A stretch of 64,000 bases of DNA from Methanobacteriota archaeon (GTDB taxonomy: Archaea > Thermoplasmatota > Poseidoniia > Poseidoniales > Poseidoniaceae), in NCBI GenBank assembly GCA_002718195.1, contig PBDU01000010.1, positions 1 through 64,000 of the forward strand. Reading direction: 5' to 3'. The notes beneath the pieces were generated by a model. It saw only the letters and a program-made list of their open reading frames with translations. It was not told where the DNA came from and did not search any database. Positions 38,141-47,582 of the stretch are shown piece after piece. How positions within the stretch are numbered: the first letter of the stretch is position 1; each line of letters begins with the position of its first letter. Made by a program: the position numbers and the translations under genes.

Positions 38141-39391
38141 ATGGGAAATTACTCTATGCGTTGTTTGGGAACTGGTGAGACATTTGAGGATGATTATACT
38201 CTACATTTCACTGATGGAGCACTAGTAATCGCAGATTACAAATCAAAACTCGAAGTAAAATCAAATTTGGAAGGCATATGGAAGTATCAAGATTGGTTGC
38301 CAATTTCAAAACCAACATCAGATGTGGCAGGTACTGTAACTTACAAAGCCGAAGCATTAGGTCAAGAACTAGGATTGACTAACTTATGGATTACTTTTCA
38401 TGGCTATTGGCCTGAAAGGAAAGCCATATGCCCAACCGGGGCTTTCAAAGATATGGAAGCGGTTCCTACAATACAAAGAATGAGAGATCACGGCTGCAAG
38501 GGAATCATTTGCGCATCTGCGGGAAACACTGCTAGAGCTTTTACTCATTTTTGCGGGAAAAATAATTTCCCGCTAATTGTCATTGTTGGTGGAATTCATG
38601 CAGATAGGATTTGGGCAACTGATGATGTCCCTTTGGACTCAGTGAAGGTTGTTGTTGTCGAGGATGGTGATTATCTGGATGCTAAATTAGTTTCAAAAGA
38701 AATTGCTGCGAAGTTAGAAGGTTGGCAACTCGAAGGAGGGGCGCATAATATTGCAAGAAGGGATGGAATAGGATCACTAATACTTGATGCATGGAACGAA
38801 ATAGGTCGTCTACCAGACCATTATTTCCAAGCAGTGGGCGGAGGTCCTGGCCCAATAGGCGTCAAGGAAATGATGCAAAGATTAGTTGATTTTGGTTTGG
38901 CAGAGGAGCCAGTTTCTAAAATACACCTTTCTCAAAATCCAGAGCATTGTCCAATTCATAATGCATGGCAGGAAAAACGAAGCCAACTTATAGAATCAGA
39001 TTTTCCAAATGAAGAGGTAGAGGTATACTCTGATTATCTGCTAAATAAATCTCCTTCTTATGGGATAAAAGGCGGAGTTTATGATATATTGAATGCAAGT
39101 AAGGGAGAAACTTATGTCGTGCCAAGGGATGATGCAATAAGAGCTTCAGCGTTGTTTGAAGAAGTTGAAGGAATCGATATTATGTCTCCTGCAGCAGTTG
39201 CTCTTGGTTCGTTGATTCAAGCAAAAGATTCAGGGAGAATCCAACCAGAAGATTGCATTGTGCTAAACGTGAGCGGAGGCGGAGTAAATCGCCTGAAGAG
39301 GGATAAAAACACTAGAATTGTTGAACCTTGGCTTGTTGCTCCAAAGAATGGTTTAGCGGATTCCGTGGTCAAAAAACTAAACAATCAATGA
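38141..39391 (+). CDS. Cysteate-synthase-like PLP enzyme (threonine synthase superfamily)
   Basis: WLPISKPTSDVAGTVTYKAEALGQELGLTNLWITFHGYWPER...TGAFKDMEA (PLP Lys in SFKD-like motif)...ICASAGNTARAF. Confidence 0.7.
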   Translation: MGNYSMRCLGTGETFEDDYTLHFTDGALVIADYKSKLEVKSNLEGIWKYQDWLPISKPTSDVAGTVTYKAEALGQELGLTNLWITFHGYWPERKAICPTGAFKDMEAVPTIQRMRDHGCKGIICASAGNTARAFTHFCGKNNFPLIVIVGGIHADRIWATDDVPLDSVKVVVVEDGDYLDAKLVSKEIAAKLEGWQLEGGAHNIARRDGIGSLILDAWNEIGRLPDHYFQAVGGGPGPIGVKEMMQRLVDFGLAEEPVSKIHLSQNPEHCPIHNAWQEKRSQLIESDFPNEEVEVYSDYLLNKSPSYGIKGGVYDILNASKGETYVVPRDDAIRASALFEEVEGIDIMSPAAVALGSLIQAKDSGRIQPEDCIVLNVSGGGVNRLKRDKNTRIVEPWLVAPKNGLADSVVKKLNNQ

Positions 39392-39473
39392 TTGTAGTTC
39401 AACTCCAAAAAGTAGGGATATTTCTTCCTAGGCTCGAGTCAATGTCCAAATATTGGATTGATTTGGCAAAGTT

Positions 39474-40754
39474 ATGGATGTTGGTTTTTCCCAGGATGAC
39501 GGGAAAATCATAATTACATTTTCCAGACACGACGGGGATGGGACATTTTCTCAGAAAATAAAAATGAATTCTGACTTAGTTGGCTGTGATTTTGGAAATA
39601 ATTTACAGTTAGGTGAAATTCATCAAGATCATTTAGCACTTGCCTCAATTCTCCTTTCTAACCCATTTGTCTCTGAAGAATTAATCATTAATGGAGGAAT
39701 GAGTGAGAGGTTCTTCGAAGCGACAAAAAGAATCACTAAGTACAAGGTCAAAAAACCGGAGAGTTTTATCGAACCATACAATTCTGTTGAGAACTCAAGA
39801 CCTAGTTTGTCCTTTTCAGGAGGAGCTGATTCTACCGCAGCCCTTCTTTTGATGCCAAAGAATACTCTATCTGTTTTCTTGGATAGACCTCTGAAATTCG
39901 GTCGTTCTCTGTATAACAAATCAGCTGCATATGCGACCATAGAACATGCTAAATCAGAAGGTTATGAGGTGAAAAAAATTGATTGCGATTTAGAATACAT
40001 CAGATCGCCCATAGGTTTCCCTACTGACCTGGCAACAAGTGTTCCTCTGGTCTTGATGGCTGCAAAAGAAAACTTGGATAGCGTTGCATTTGGAACTGTT
40101 CTAGAATCCGCTTACAGAGTTGGACATGAAACCTGTAGAGATTACAAGCAAAGCGGTCATTACAAGGTTTGGGGGGGTCTTTTCGAGGCTGCTGGCATAC
40201 CATTATACCTCCCAGTTGCTGGAATAAGTGAGGTTGGAACAAGCAATATCGTAATGAACTCATCATTTTATGATTATACTCGTTCTTGTATCCGTGGAAA
40301 GTTCCCAAAGCCATGCCTCAACTGCTGGAAATGCTTTAGAAAATCAATGGTTGATAATCGATTGAAAAATACTAAAGTTTCTGACAGGGAAATGAAAAAA
40401 TGGTTGAAAGTTAGAGAAGTAAAACGCAAACTTACTCCACATCCAATTAGCCACGAAAACGTTCTGTCTTGGAGTTTGCAAGGTGGTAATGCTAGAGGGG
40501 AAATGAAGAATCTGTTGATGAATAGAATGGAAGGAAAGATTCGGAATATGGACTTCTTGACAGATTGGTATAGTCCTTCCATCGAACTAGTACCAGAAAG
40601 ATATAGAGAAGAGACTACACAAAATATCCATAATTATCTAACTGAAATGGATGAAAAATATCATGAAGAAATTACGGGACATAAAATGACAGAATGGCTA
40701 AATTCAGAAGAGGCAAAAGAGGCTCTAGTCATCTTTTCTAAACTAATTCAATAA
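39474..40754 (+). CDS. PP-loop (ATP pyrophosphatase) family protein with C-terminal Cys cluster
   Basis: LSFSGGADSTAALLLMP (SGGxDS PP-loop); CIRGKFPKPCLNCWKCFRK. Confidence 0.7.
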   Translation: MDVGFSQDDGKIIITFSRHDGDGTFSQKIKMNSDLVGCDFGNNLQLGEIHQDHLALASILLSNPFVSEELIINGGMSERFFEATKRITKYKVKKPESFIEPYNSVENSRPSLSFSGGADSTAALLLMPKNTLSVFLDRPLKFGRSLYNKSAAYATIEHAKSEGYEVKKIDCDLEYIRSPIGFPTDLATSVPLVLMAAKENLDSVAFGTVLESAYRVGHETCRDYKQSGHYKVWGGLFEAAGIPLYLPVAGISEVGTSNIVMNSSFYDYTRSCIRGKFPKPCLNCWKCFRKSMVDNRLKNTKVSDREMKKWLKVREVKRKLTPHPISHENVLSWSLQGGNARGEMKNLLMNRMEGKIRNMDFLTDWYSPSIELVPERYREETTQNIHNYLTEMDEKYHEEITGHKMTEWLNSEEAKEALVIFSKLIQ

Positions 40755-40762
40755 ACTAAATT

Positions 40763-41743
40763 ATGCGATGTGGTAATTTGACTAACACAATTTTAATCAC
40801 AGGCGGGACAGGATTTGTTGGGTCATTTCTTTGTAAGAAAATTATTGAAACAACTGAGTATAATGTGAAAATCTTCGACAAAAAATGCGGAAAAAAAATA
40901 GATAATTTCATTCAAGAGAATTCACAGAGAATGAGATTCATCAGGGGTGATATCCGTGAATTTGAAGAGATTAAAACTGCAACCATTGGAGTTGAAAAAG
41001 TCATACATTTAGCGGCAATAACCTCTGTCCAAGAATCAATAAGTAATCCTGAATTGACAATAGAAACGAACGTAAATGGTAGTAAAAATTTAATCAAAGC
41101 TTGTTTAGAAACTGATGTTAAACGAGTTGTTTTCGCCTCATCGGCTGCTATTTACGGAGAGAATCAGAGCCTGCCAATAAAAGAGCAAGATGCTGGTCTA
41201 TTTCCACTAATTTCTCCTTATGCAAAGTCAAAATTAGCTAATGAAATTGATATTCATGCATTATCTGGTGATACTATTTGCTCTATCGGCTTGAGATTCT
41301 TCAACATATATGGGCACAGTGAGTTATTTGAAGAGCAATTGGCTTCGGTAATTCCAGCTTTTGTTGAGAAGATTAGACAAAGGCAATCACCGAGGATATA
41401 TGGCGATGGTTCAGCAACTAGAGATTTTGTTCATCTATCCGATGTCCACTCTGCGATAATGAGGGCACTTGTTGTGGACAAGGCTAATCTAAATGATGCA
41501 AGAAATTACAACATCGCATCAGGAAATGCTGTTTCAATGTTGGAGCTCGTGAACTCAATAAATATCCAAATGAGTCAAATCGAAGAAAATTGGATTTCGG
41601 TATCTCATGAAATCAGTCAATCAAGGCAGGGAGATATCTCTCACTCTTGTGCGGACATAACGCTAGCAAGAGATAATTTGTCTTGGACACCAAAGGTAAA
41701 ACTCGAGGAAGGATTGAAGGAAATGTTACTTCAATCAATCTAA
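40763..41743 (+). CDS. NAD-dependent epimerase/dehydratase (UDP-glucose 4-epimerase-like)
   Basis: ILITGGTGFVGSFL; SSAAIYGE; YAKSKLANE; LRFFNIYG; IYGDGSATRDFVHLSDV. Confidence 0.92.
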   Translation: MRCGNLTNTILITGGTGFVGSFLCKKIIETTEYNVKIFDKKCGKKIDNFIQENSQRMRFIRGDIREFEEIKTATIGVEKVIHLAAITSVQESISNPELTIETNVNGSKNLIKACLETDVKRVVFASSAAIYGENQSLPIKEQDAGLFPLISPYAKSKLANEIDIHALSGDTICSIGLRFFNIYGHSELFEEQLASVIPAFVEKIRQRQSPRIYGDGSATRDFVHLSDVHSAIMRALVVDKANLNDARNYNIASGNAVSMLELVNSINIQMSQIEENWISVSHEISQSRQGDISHSCADITLARDNLSWTPKVKLEEGLKEMLLQSI

Positions 41744-42430
41744 ATTCAGTAATTTGTTGTATTTTTCATACATTTCTTTAGGGTCTCCAACTGCGTAAAT
41801 CTCTCCTTTTTCCATGAGGATGATTCTATCACAAATTTCCATCATCAAGCCTTGTGAATGAGAGACCATAATTACTGTTCCAGACCCATCGATCATGTCA
41901 CGGACTCTTTTCTCGCTCTTTTTCCTAAACGAAGCATCTCCAACTCCTAATACTTCGTCGATAAGCAAAATATCTGGCTTGAAAGCTGTAGCGACGGATA
42001 TCCCCAGCCTTGCTTTCATACCAGATGAATAAGTGCGGATAGGGCGCTCAAAATGATGCCCCAATTCAGAAAATTCCAGAATATCATCTATTTTTTCATC
42101 AATCTGTTTCTTTTTCCAACCCATTAATGAAGCGTAAAGATATGTATTTTCCATTCCTGTTAAATTTCCATTGAACCCGACTCCAACTCCCGCAAGTAAT
42201 GACACGACTCCTCTAACTTGAATTTCTCCAGAATCAGGTGGGAACACTCCGCCAATTAATCTCAGCAATGTACTCTTTCCTGCTCCATTTCTACCGATTA
42301 TTCCAACAACTTCTTTTTCATTAAAATCAATGGTTACAGGCCCAATCTTTGATGGCTCAATTTTTTTGGATTTCTCAAACCGGGTTTGAGGATAGGTCAA
42401 TACGACATCATCCATTGTCAAGACCTTCAT
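41735..42430 (-). CDS. ABC transporter ATP-binding protein, polysaccharide export type (Wzt/TagH-like)
   Basis: GIIGRNGAGKSTLLRLIGGVFPPDSGEI (Walker A), YSSGMKARLGISVATAFKPDILLIDEVLGVGD. Confidence 0.92.
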   Translation of the reverse strand: MKVLTMDDVVLTYPQTRFEKSKKIEPSKIGPVTIDFNEKEVVGIIGRNGAGKSTLLRLIGGVFPPDSGEIQVRGVVSLLAGVGVGFNGNLTGMENTYLYASLMGWKKKQIDEKIDDILEFSELGHHFERPIRTYSSGMKARLGISVATAFKPDILLIDEVLGVGDASFRKKSEKRVRDMIDGSGTVIMVSHSQGLMMEICDRIILMEKGEIYAVGDPKEMYEKYNKLLNLD

Positions 42431-43287
42431 AATCCAGCCACCACCTTATGTGCTCTATTTTGGAATATCATTGTTCCAAAGACTACCACGGTTAGCACAA
42501 AGCCAATCCAAATCCCATAGCCAAAGTCTGGGATATTTGAATCAGTTCCAAACATGATATCTCTCATTTGTGTTATGGGCACAATTACCGGGTTGAGATG
42601 TGCCACATACAGTGTCCAGCCCTCTCCAAACCTACCGCTGAGCATATCATATGTCCACATTACAGGGGAAAAGAAGAAGCCAACCCTGGAGAGGAAATTA
42701 ACGAAATTTGCTATGTCCGGAATTCTTACTGCTGCTGGCGCAGTCATCATTCCAAGACACAAGCCAGTTAGTGCTGTGATCAGCAGAAATACTGGTACAA
42801 GAACTACTCTCCAATCGAGTGAAACCTCGTACATAATCAAAAACGGAATTATGGCTACCAATGATATCAATGCTAACACATAATTGGTCATCATGGTGCT
42901 AACTGCGAATACTGATTTTGGTATTTTTGTGAATTGAAAAAGTGATGCATTTGCGGACAAAGTTCGGGTTGTAGAAGTCCAGGTTCTTGCAAAAATTGTC
43001 CATGTGATTACACCTATCATAAGTATTCCAGGATATGTTTCATCGGCTCTTCCTACGATTAGAACAAACACAAACGAATAGGCAAGAGTGAGTAAAATCG
43101 GTTCAATAATTGCCCAGAGGTAACCAAGCCAAGGACCCCTGTAACGGGCATCCAAATCTCTTCTAATCAATCGCTGAATTAAGTAGGAGTGGGATAAATT
43201 ATCGGAGATGAAATTGTAAGGAGCCATCAGCAAGCTTCTCTTTTTCCACATCGGTCTCAATTCTTGAGCATCCGATGCATTTTCCAT
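42427..43287 (-). CDS. ABC-2 type polysaccharide export permease (Wzm/TagG-like)
   Basis: IQRLIRRDLDARYRGPWLGYLWAIIEPILLTLAYSFVF; ATGA overlap with the ATPase. Confidence 0.92.
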   Translation of the reverse strand: MENASDAQELRPMWKKRSLLMAPYNFISDNLSHSYLIQRLIRRDLDARYRGPWLGYLWAIIEPILLTLAYSFVFVLIVGRADETYPGILMIGVITWTIFARTWTSTTRTLSANASLFQFTKIPKSVFAVSTMMTNYVLALISLVAIIPFLIMYEVSLDWRVVLVPVFLLITALTGLCLGMMTAPAAVRIPDIANFVNFLSRVGFFFSPVMWTYDMLSGRFGEGWTLYVAHLNPVIVPITQMRDIMFGTDSNIPDFGYGIWIGFVLTVVVFGTMIFQNRAHKVVAGL

Positions 43288-43416
43288 ATCGATACTTGCT
43301 TAACCACTATTTATCAAATATACTCAACTAAGGACAAATAATGGCTATTACAATGAGTGAATCTTGATTTTGGAAATCAATCAAACAACTATAACCAACT
43401 CTGTGAACCAAATGGC

Positions 43417-44061
43417 ATGCGTAAGATGCTGATTCTAGTTATACTAGCAGTTGTCTTACTCCCTTACGCAAGTGCGGAAACATACAGAATTTCAGGCACT
43501 GTGAAATTCGCTAATGGTACGCCAATGACACTCGATTATGTTTCAGTTGCTTGTCCAGAGGATGAAATCCAATGCTTTCAATACCGTGGAGTCGATGTTA
43601 GAACTGATGCTAATGGATATTTCACGGTAGTAATTGATGCCGACCGAGATGAAGATGACACGGAGATATATCTCTCAGTAAAAGGTGAAAACTTCACGCA
43701 CATTATCGATATCTCTGCAATGGAAAACTCTTCTAATAATCGAGTAATTCAAGATATTCAGTTAGAGCAGAACCCCATCTCAGGTGGTATTTTTGCCGGA
43801 GTAGGATGTTGCATCCTGATCTTTGGGCTTGCCTTTATTTCGGTATTATTCAGAACGACTCGAAGATTGTCTACCGAGGAAGGTAGATTAGAATTCATGG
43901 GGATTAGACGCGCTAATGAGTTACAGTGTCCCAAATGTGGAGATATAGTGTACCAGCATGAGCTTGTGCGCCATCTGATGACAGTTCACGATATGCCCCC
44001 AGTAGAAGCAGGCGAACTAACCGGATTGGTGATGAGAAAAACTTGGCAAGAGGAAGAATGA
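43417..44061 (+). CDS. Secreted/membrane protein with carboxypeptidase-regulatory-like domain, TM helix and C-terminal C2H2-like finger
   Basis: Signal MRKMLILVILAVVLLPYASA; ISGTVKFANGTPMTLDYVSVAC; TM FAGVGCCILIFGLAFISVLF; CPKCGDIVYQHELVRHLMTVH. Confidence 0.65.
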   Translation: MRKMLILVILAVVLLPYASAETYRISGTVKFANGTPMTLDYVSVACPEDEIQCFQYRGVDVRTDANGYFTVVIDADRDEDDTEIYLSVKGENFTHIIDISAMENSSNNRVIQDIQLEQNPISGGIFAGVGCCILIFGLAFISVLFRTTRRLSTEEGRLEFMGIRRANELQCPKCGDIVYQHELVRHLMTVHDMPPVEAGELTGLVMRKTWQEEE

Positions 44062-44113
44062 TTCCAATTACCGAACCACTTATCCAGAACGATGAGGGCA
44101 AATTCTCACCGAC

Positions 44114-44132
44114 GCACAATTGGAAATTGTGC
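44114..44132. terminator. Perfect inverted repeat between convergent genes (possible terminator)
   Basis: GCACAATT-GGA-AATTGTGC, 8-bp perfect stem. Confidence 0.35.
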
Positions 44133-44165
44133 TAGCTTCTCATCCTGCCTTGATTAATTTAAGAG

Positions 44166-44249
44166 TGCAGGGGGCAGGATTCGAACCTGCGAACCATTGA
44201 GGAATGGGACCTAAACCCACCGCCGTTGACCAAGCTTGGCAACCCCTGC
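44166..44249 (-). tRNA. tRNA-Leu (anticodon TAG), CCA not encoded
   Basis: GCAGGGGTTGCCAAGCTTGGTCAACGGCGGTGGGTTTAGGTCCCATTCCTCAATGGTTCGCAGGTTCGAATCCTGCCCCCTGCA; long variable arm; acceptor GCAGGGG/CCCCTGC. Confidence 0.95.
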
Positions 44250-44379
44250 GTTAGCCCGTGGGAAACCCTGTTACTTTTGAAATAATCGACATGAAATATT
44301 CTAGTCAAAAAAGAAAAATGATATTTTATTTTTAGTAAATTAATACATGATTTGATAAGTACAAAGTCGAGGCATTATC

Positions 44380-47300
44380 ATGGAATTGATGGATAGACTA
44401 GGCTCTATCTTCACTCAAAGTCCAAACAAAGTACACATTGCTATGATAATTCTTACCATACTGCTCATTCCTGGTGCTCTAAGAGCCTTGGAGCCAATCG
44501 ATATGGAATCATATGACATGGAGACTCCCGAACTCGCTGCCCAGTCTTATATCGATGAATCATTCCCAAATTCTGAGTTAATTGTTGCCTTCATTGTCAA
44601 TGTGAAGCAAGAACAACACTTCACACAAGGCGAATGGGAACCAATTCCTTCCCTGTCCGACGGCGCCCCGGATTATTCAAGTCTGCCAACACTGGACCAG
44701 ATTGCTGATTCGGGAGAAGAATGGAGAGGAATATCCTCACCAAGTGGTGGAATTTTGAATCTCTCAGCACTAAGAGACATAGATAACAAGCAGAACATAA
44801 TCCTTGAACACACCCTATCTTCAAGCATGAAACCAATGGTAAATGATGTAACAGGATTATCTAACTCAGGAGTAATGTCACTGGCGGATATCTTCAGAGG
44901 CTTCATGAACAACACCTCGTTCCTTACTCAGCCAAGCAGAAATGCATTCGGTGAACCATTACCTCCTTTGACAAATTGGACCGATTGTGGAGATTTAGAA
45001 TGTCTTGAATTTGATGACCAAAACGTTACTCAAGCACACATAGACCTCGCTGCCTCAAGAATGGTCGATGCTAGTAGTGGAACATTTCTGAGGTGGCTAT
45101 CAGTCGATAGAGGATTTAGAGCAGACATGAACTCAAACTTAACCGGTCTAGTCGGAGGCGAATTGAACACTGACGGTACTTGGAGCGGTGGTGTGGAGGC
45201 ATCAGGAAGATGGTCAGCCTCATCTACTTGGATTATCGTTCAATTCGATAGAACTGAACTGGAAAATAATGGCTGGACTCAAATTTGGAAGGATGCTCAT
45301 CAAGAAACATCCATCAGGTTTGATGACGGTTTGAGAGTAGGTGGTTACAGACTTGTGGATGGAGGATTAGTAGTGGCGCCTCCACAATACAATACCGAAA
45401 TCTGTCTTGAATTCAAACAAGAAGGTGATGGTGCTTGTTCAATCGAATGGGGAATAATGGATCTAGAAGGAAAGATGAGAAGCGAAGATTATGCAGTAGT
45501 CTCGATGCAGGTTGGACAATCGGTTAACGTTGAAGTTAACAGAGAATTGCAATCCAGTGCTGGCTTGATTTTGCTCATGGGATTAGTAATCACAATCCTT
45601 CTTTATGCCTCACTACGAAGAGTTAGCGATGTAGGAATTGTACTCGTTGCCCTTGGTGGAGCAATGATTTGGATGCAAGGCCTGATTGGAACATTTGCAT
45701 CTATAACCGAAGCAATGGGCTTAAGCCTAATTGCACGATCACAATTTTCTAACTTGCTGCCTATCCTTGTCTTAGCCCTTGGAATAGATGATTCATTGCA
45801 TGCGCTGCATCGTTACAAAGAGGAGCGTATCCTCGGAAAAACACCCGAGCAAAGCTCTCAAATTACCCTAAGATTTGTCGGCAAAGCCATTCTGTTGACC
45901 TCAGTTACGACAATTGCCGCTTTCAGTGCAAATCTGTTCAGTGACATTGCAGCCCTTCGCTCGTTCGGTATCGAAGCATCTTTCGGTATATTCTCTGCAT
46001 TAGTATTGACTGGAATTTGGACTCCTTTACTCAGAATGAGTTTAGATAAATATCTAGAAAAAAGAGACAAATCAACAGTTCCGGATAGCGAAGTTACGCT
46101 ACTTGTTCCAAAGGAATGGCCAGAATTTGTAGCAAAGAATTCCGGTTCAAGAAGAAATGCTCTGGCTATCGCATTCATAGCAATCCTGCTTACTATCCCT
46201 GCCGCGTTCGGAATGGCTTCATTGGAAGGAGATTTTGCCGTAGAAGACTTCCTTGATGACTCAACTGAGTTTGCTGAGGGGATTTATTTGGTAACCGAGA
46301 GATTCAGTGACGAGGGTGAGCCGGCTGCTATGCTCATTACCGGAGATGTTTTAGATCCTAGAGTCTATGCTGCAATCGATGAATTACGGCAAAATATGAA
46401 CACAATAGAAGAGGGTGTTCCTGATAAAATGGCAAAAACTGCTGATGGAAATGTCGACATTTTAGCCATGGATGAGATCGTTTCTCTTGCAATATATTCG
46501 ATGATTGAAAATCCAGAACCATATGAGGAAGCCGGCTGGGTTTCTGACGAAACTGGATTTGGAATGAATTGTAGCGAAAATCCGAATACTGGCTTACCCG
46601 ATACAACCGATAGAGACTGCCTTGCATTCTTTTACGGTTACACATATCTGAATGGTATTCCTGCTTCAACTTCAGTCCCTCATATTCCTAACAGCATTGT
46701 TAGTTTATACATCAACCCAACTACAGAATTAGACCCTTCTGCGCCATGGATGGATGTTAACGGAGAAGAGGCTGTATACGATGACATGATAATTCGATTT
46801 GGAATTATTAGACCTGAGCACTTTCCCTCGATGGGCCCAGGACTAGAAGAAGTTTGGAGAGACCTTTCAGCATTCACTAACCTATCATCTGGAACGTTTG
46901 AAGAAACGGGAGAATTGAGTGAAGACACTCCTGTTACTTGGGTTATGTTGACTGGCAAACCCGTGATTAGATATGAGGCTAGCACGCAGATGCAAGATGA
47001 AATGCAATCTTCTCTTTTGCTTGGTGCATTATTTGTTTTCATTGTTCTGAGCATTGGCTTTGGATCTCCAAAACAAGCGATGTTATCCTTAGGACCGATA
47101 ATGATAGTAGTGGTTTGGTTATACGGTTTGATGTATATTGCAGGTGCAAGTCTCAACATTGTGACCGTGACGATAGCAACGATATCTTTGGGTGTTGGAA
47201 TTGATTATTGCATACACGTAAATGAGCGCTACAAAGAGGAGCGAAATAAGGGAAGAAAACACTCAGAGGGGCTGATTTCTGTGGGTGGAGCATGTGGTCT

Positions 47301-47499
47301 TGCCCTAGTGGGTAGTGCAGCAAGTGACATAGCGGGTTTCAGCGTAATTGCACTTTCACCAATGGGACTGTTTTCCTCCTTCGGCGTTTTCTCCTCTGCT
47401 ATGATTGCTCTTTCCTTGTTTGCATCTCTGGTTCTGACCACTGCTGCGCTAGGCATACTCTACAAGGACGAGGATGATTCTGTAGTCATCGCAGAATAA
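44380..47499 (+). CDS. RND superfamily (MMPL/HpnN-type) transporter
   Basis: 1039 aa with duplicated TM blocks; ILVLALGIDDSLHALHRYKEER and ATISLGVGIDYCIHVNERYKEER. Confidence 0.9.
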   Translation: MELMDRLGSIFTQSPNKVHIAMIILTILLIPGALRALEPIDMESYDMETPELAAQSYIDESFPNSELIVAFIVNVKQEQHFTQGEWEPIPSLSDGAPDYSSLPTLDQIADSGEEWRGISSPSGGILNLSALRDIDNKQNIILEHTLSSSMKPMVNDVTGLSNSGVMSLADIFRGFMNNTSFLTQPSRNAFGEPLPPLTNWTDCGDLECLEFDDQNVTQAHIDLAASRMVDASSGTFLRWLSVDRGFRADMNSNLTGLVGGELNTDGTWSGGVEASGRWSASSTWIIVQFDRTELENNGWTQIWKDAHQETSIRFDDGLRVGGYRLVDGGLVVAPPQYNTEICLEFKQEGDGACSIEWGIMDLEGKMRSEDYAVVSMQVGQSVNVEVNRELQSSAGLILLMGLVITILLYASLRRVSDVGIVLVALGGAMIWMQGLIGTFASITEAMGLSLIARSQFSNLLPILVLALGIDDSLHALHRYKEERILGKTPEQSSQITLRFVGKAILLTSVTTIAAFSANLFSDIAALRSFGIEASFGIFSALVLTGIWTPLLRMSLDKYLEKRDKSTVPDSEVTLLVPKEWPEFVAKNSGSRRNALAIAFIAILLTIPAAFGMASLEGDFAVEDFLDDSTEFAEGIYLVTERFSDEGEPAAMLITGDVLDPRVYAAIDELRQNMNTIEEGVPDKMAKTADGNVDILAMDEIVSLAIYSMIENPEPYEEAGWVSDETGFGMNCSENPNTGLPDTTDRDCLAFFYGYTYLNGIPASTSVPHIPNSIVSLYINPTTELDPSAPWMDVNGEEAVYDDMIIRFGIIRPEHFPSMGPGLEEVWRDLSAFTNLSSGTFEETGELSEDTPVTWVMLTGKPVIRYEASTQMQDEMQSSLLLGALFVFIVLSIGFGSPKQAMLSLGPIMIVVVWLYGLMYIAGASLNIVTVTIATISLGVGIDYCIHVNERYKEERNKGRKHSEGLISVGGACGLALVGSAASDIAGFSVIALSPMGLFSSFGVFSSAMIALSLFASLVLTTAALGILYKDEDDSVVIAE

Positions 47500-47582
47500 C
47501 CAATATGCGATGATTTCAAATGCACAGCCCTGTTGGGGTATTTGCCGTTCTAAGGGGTTGACCCCAGTATGGTGGTGATATC

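Noticed and set aside
46680-47159. 159-aa minus ORF inside the RND transporter
   Set aside because: Antisense frame of a well-supported gene.
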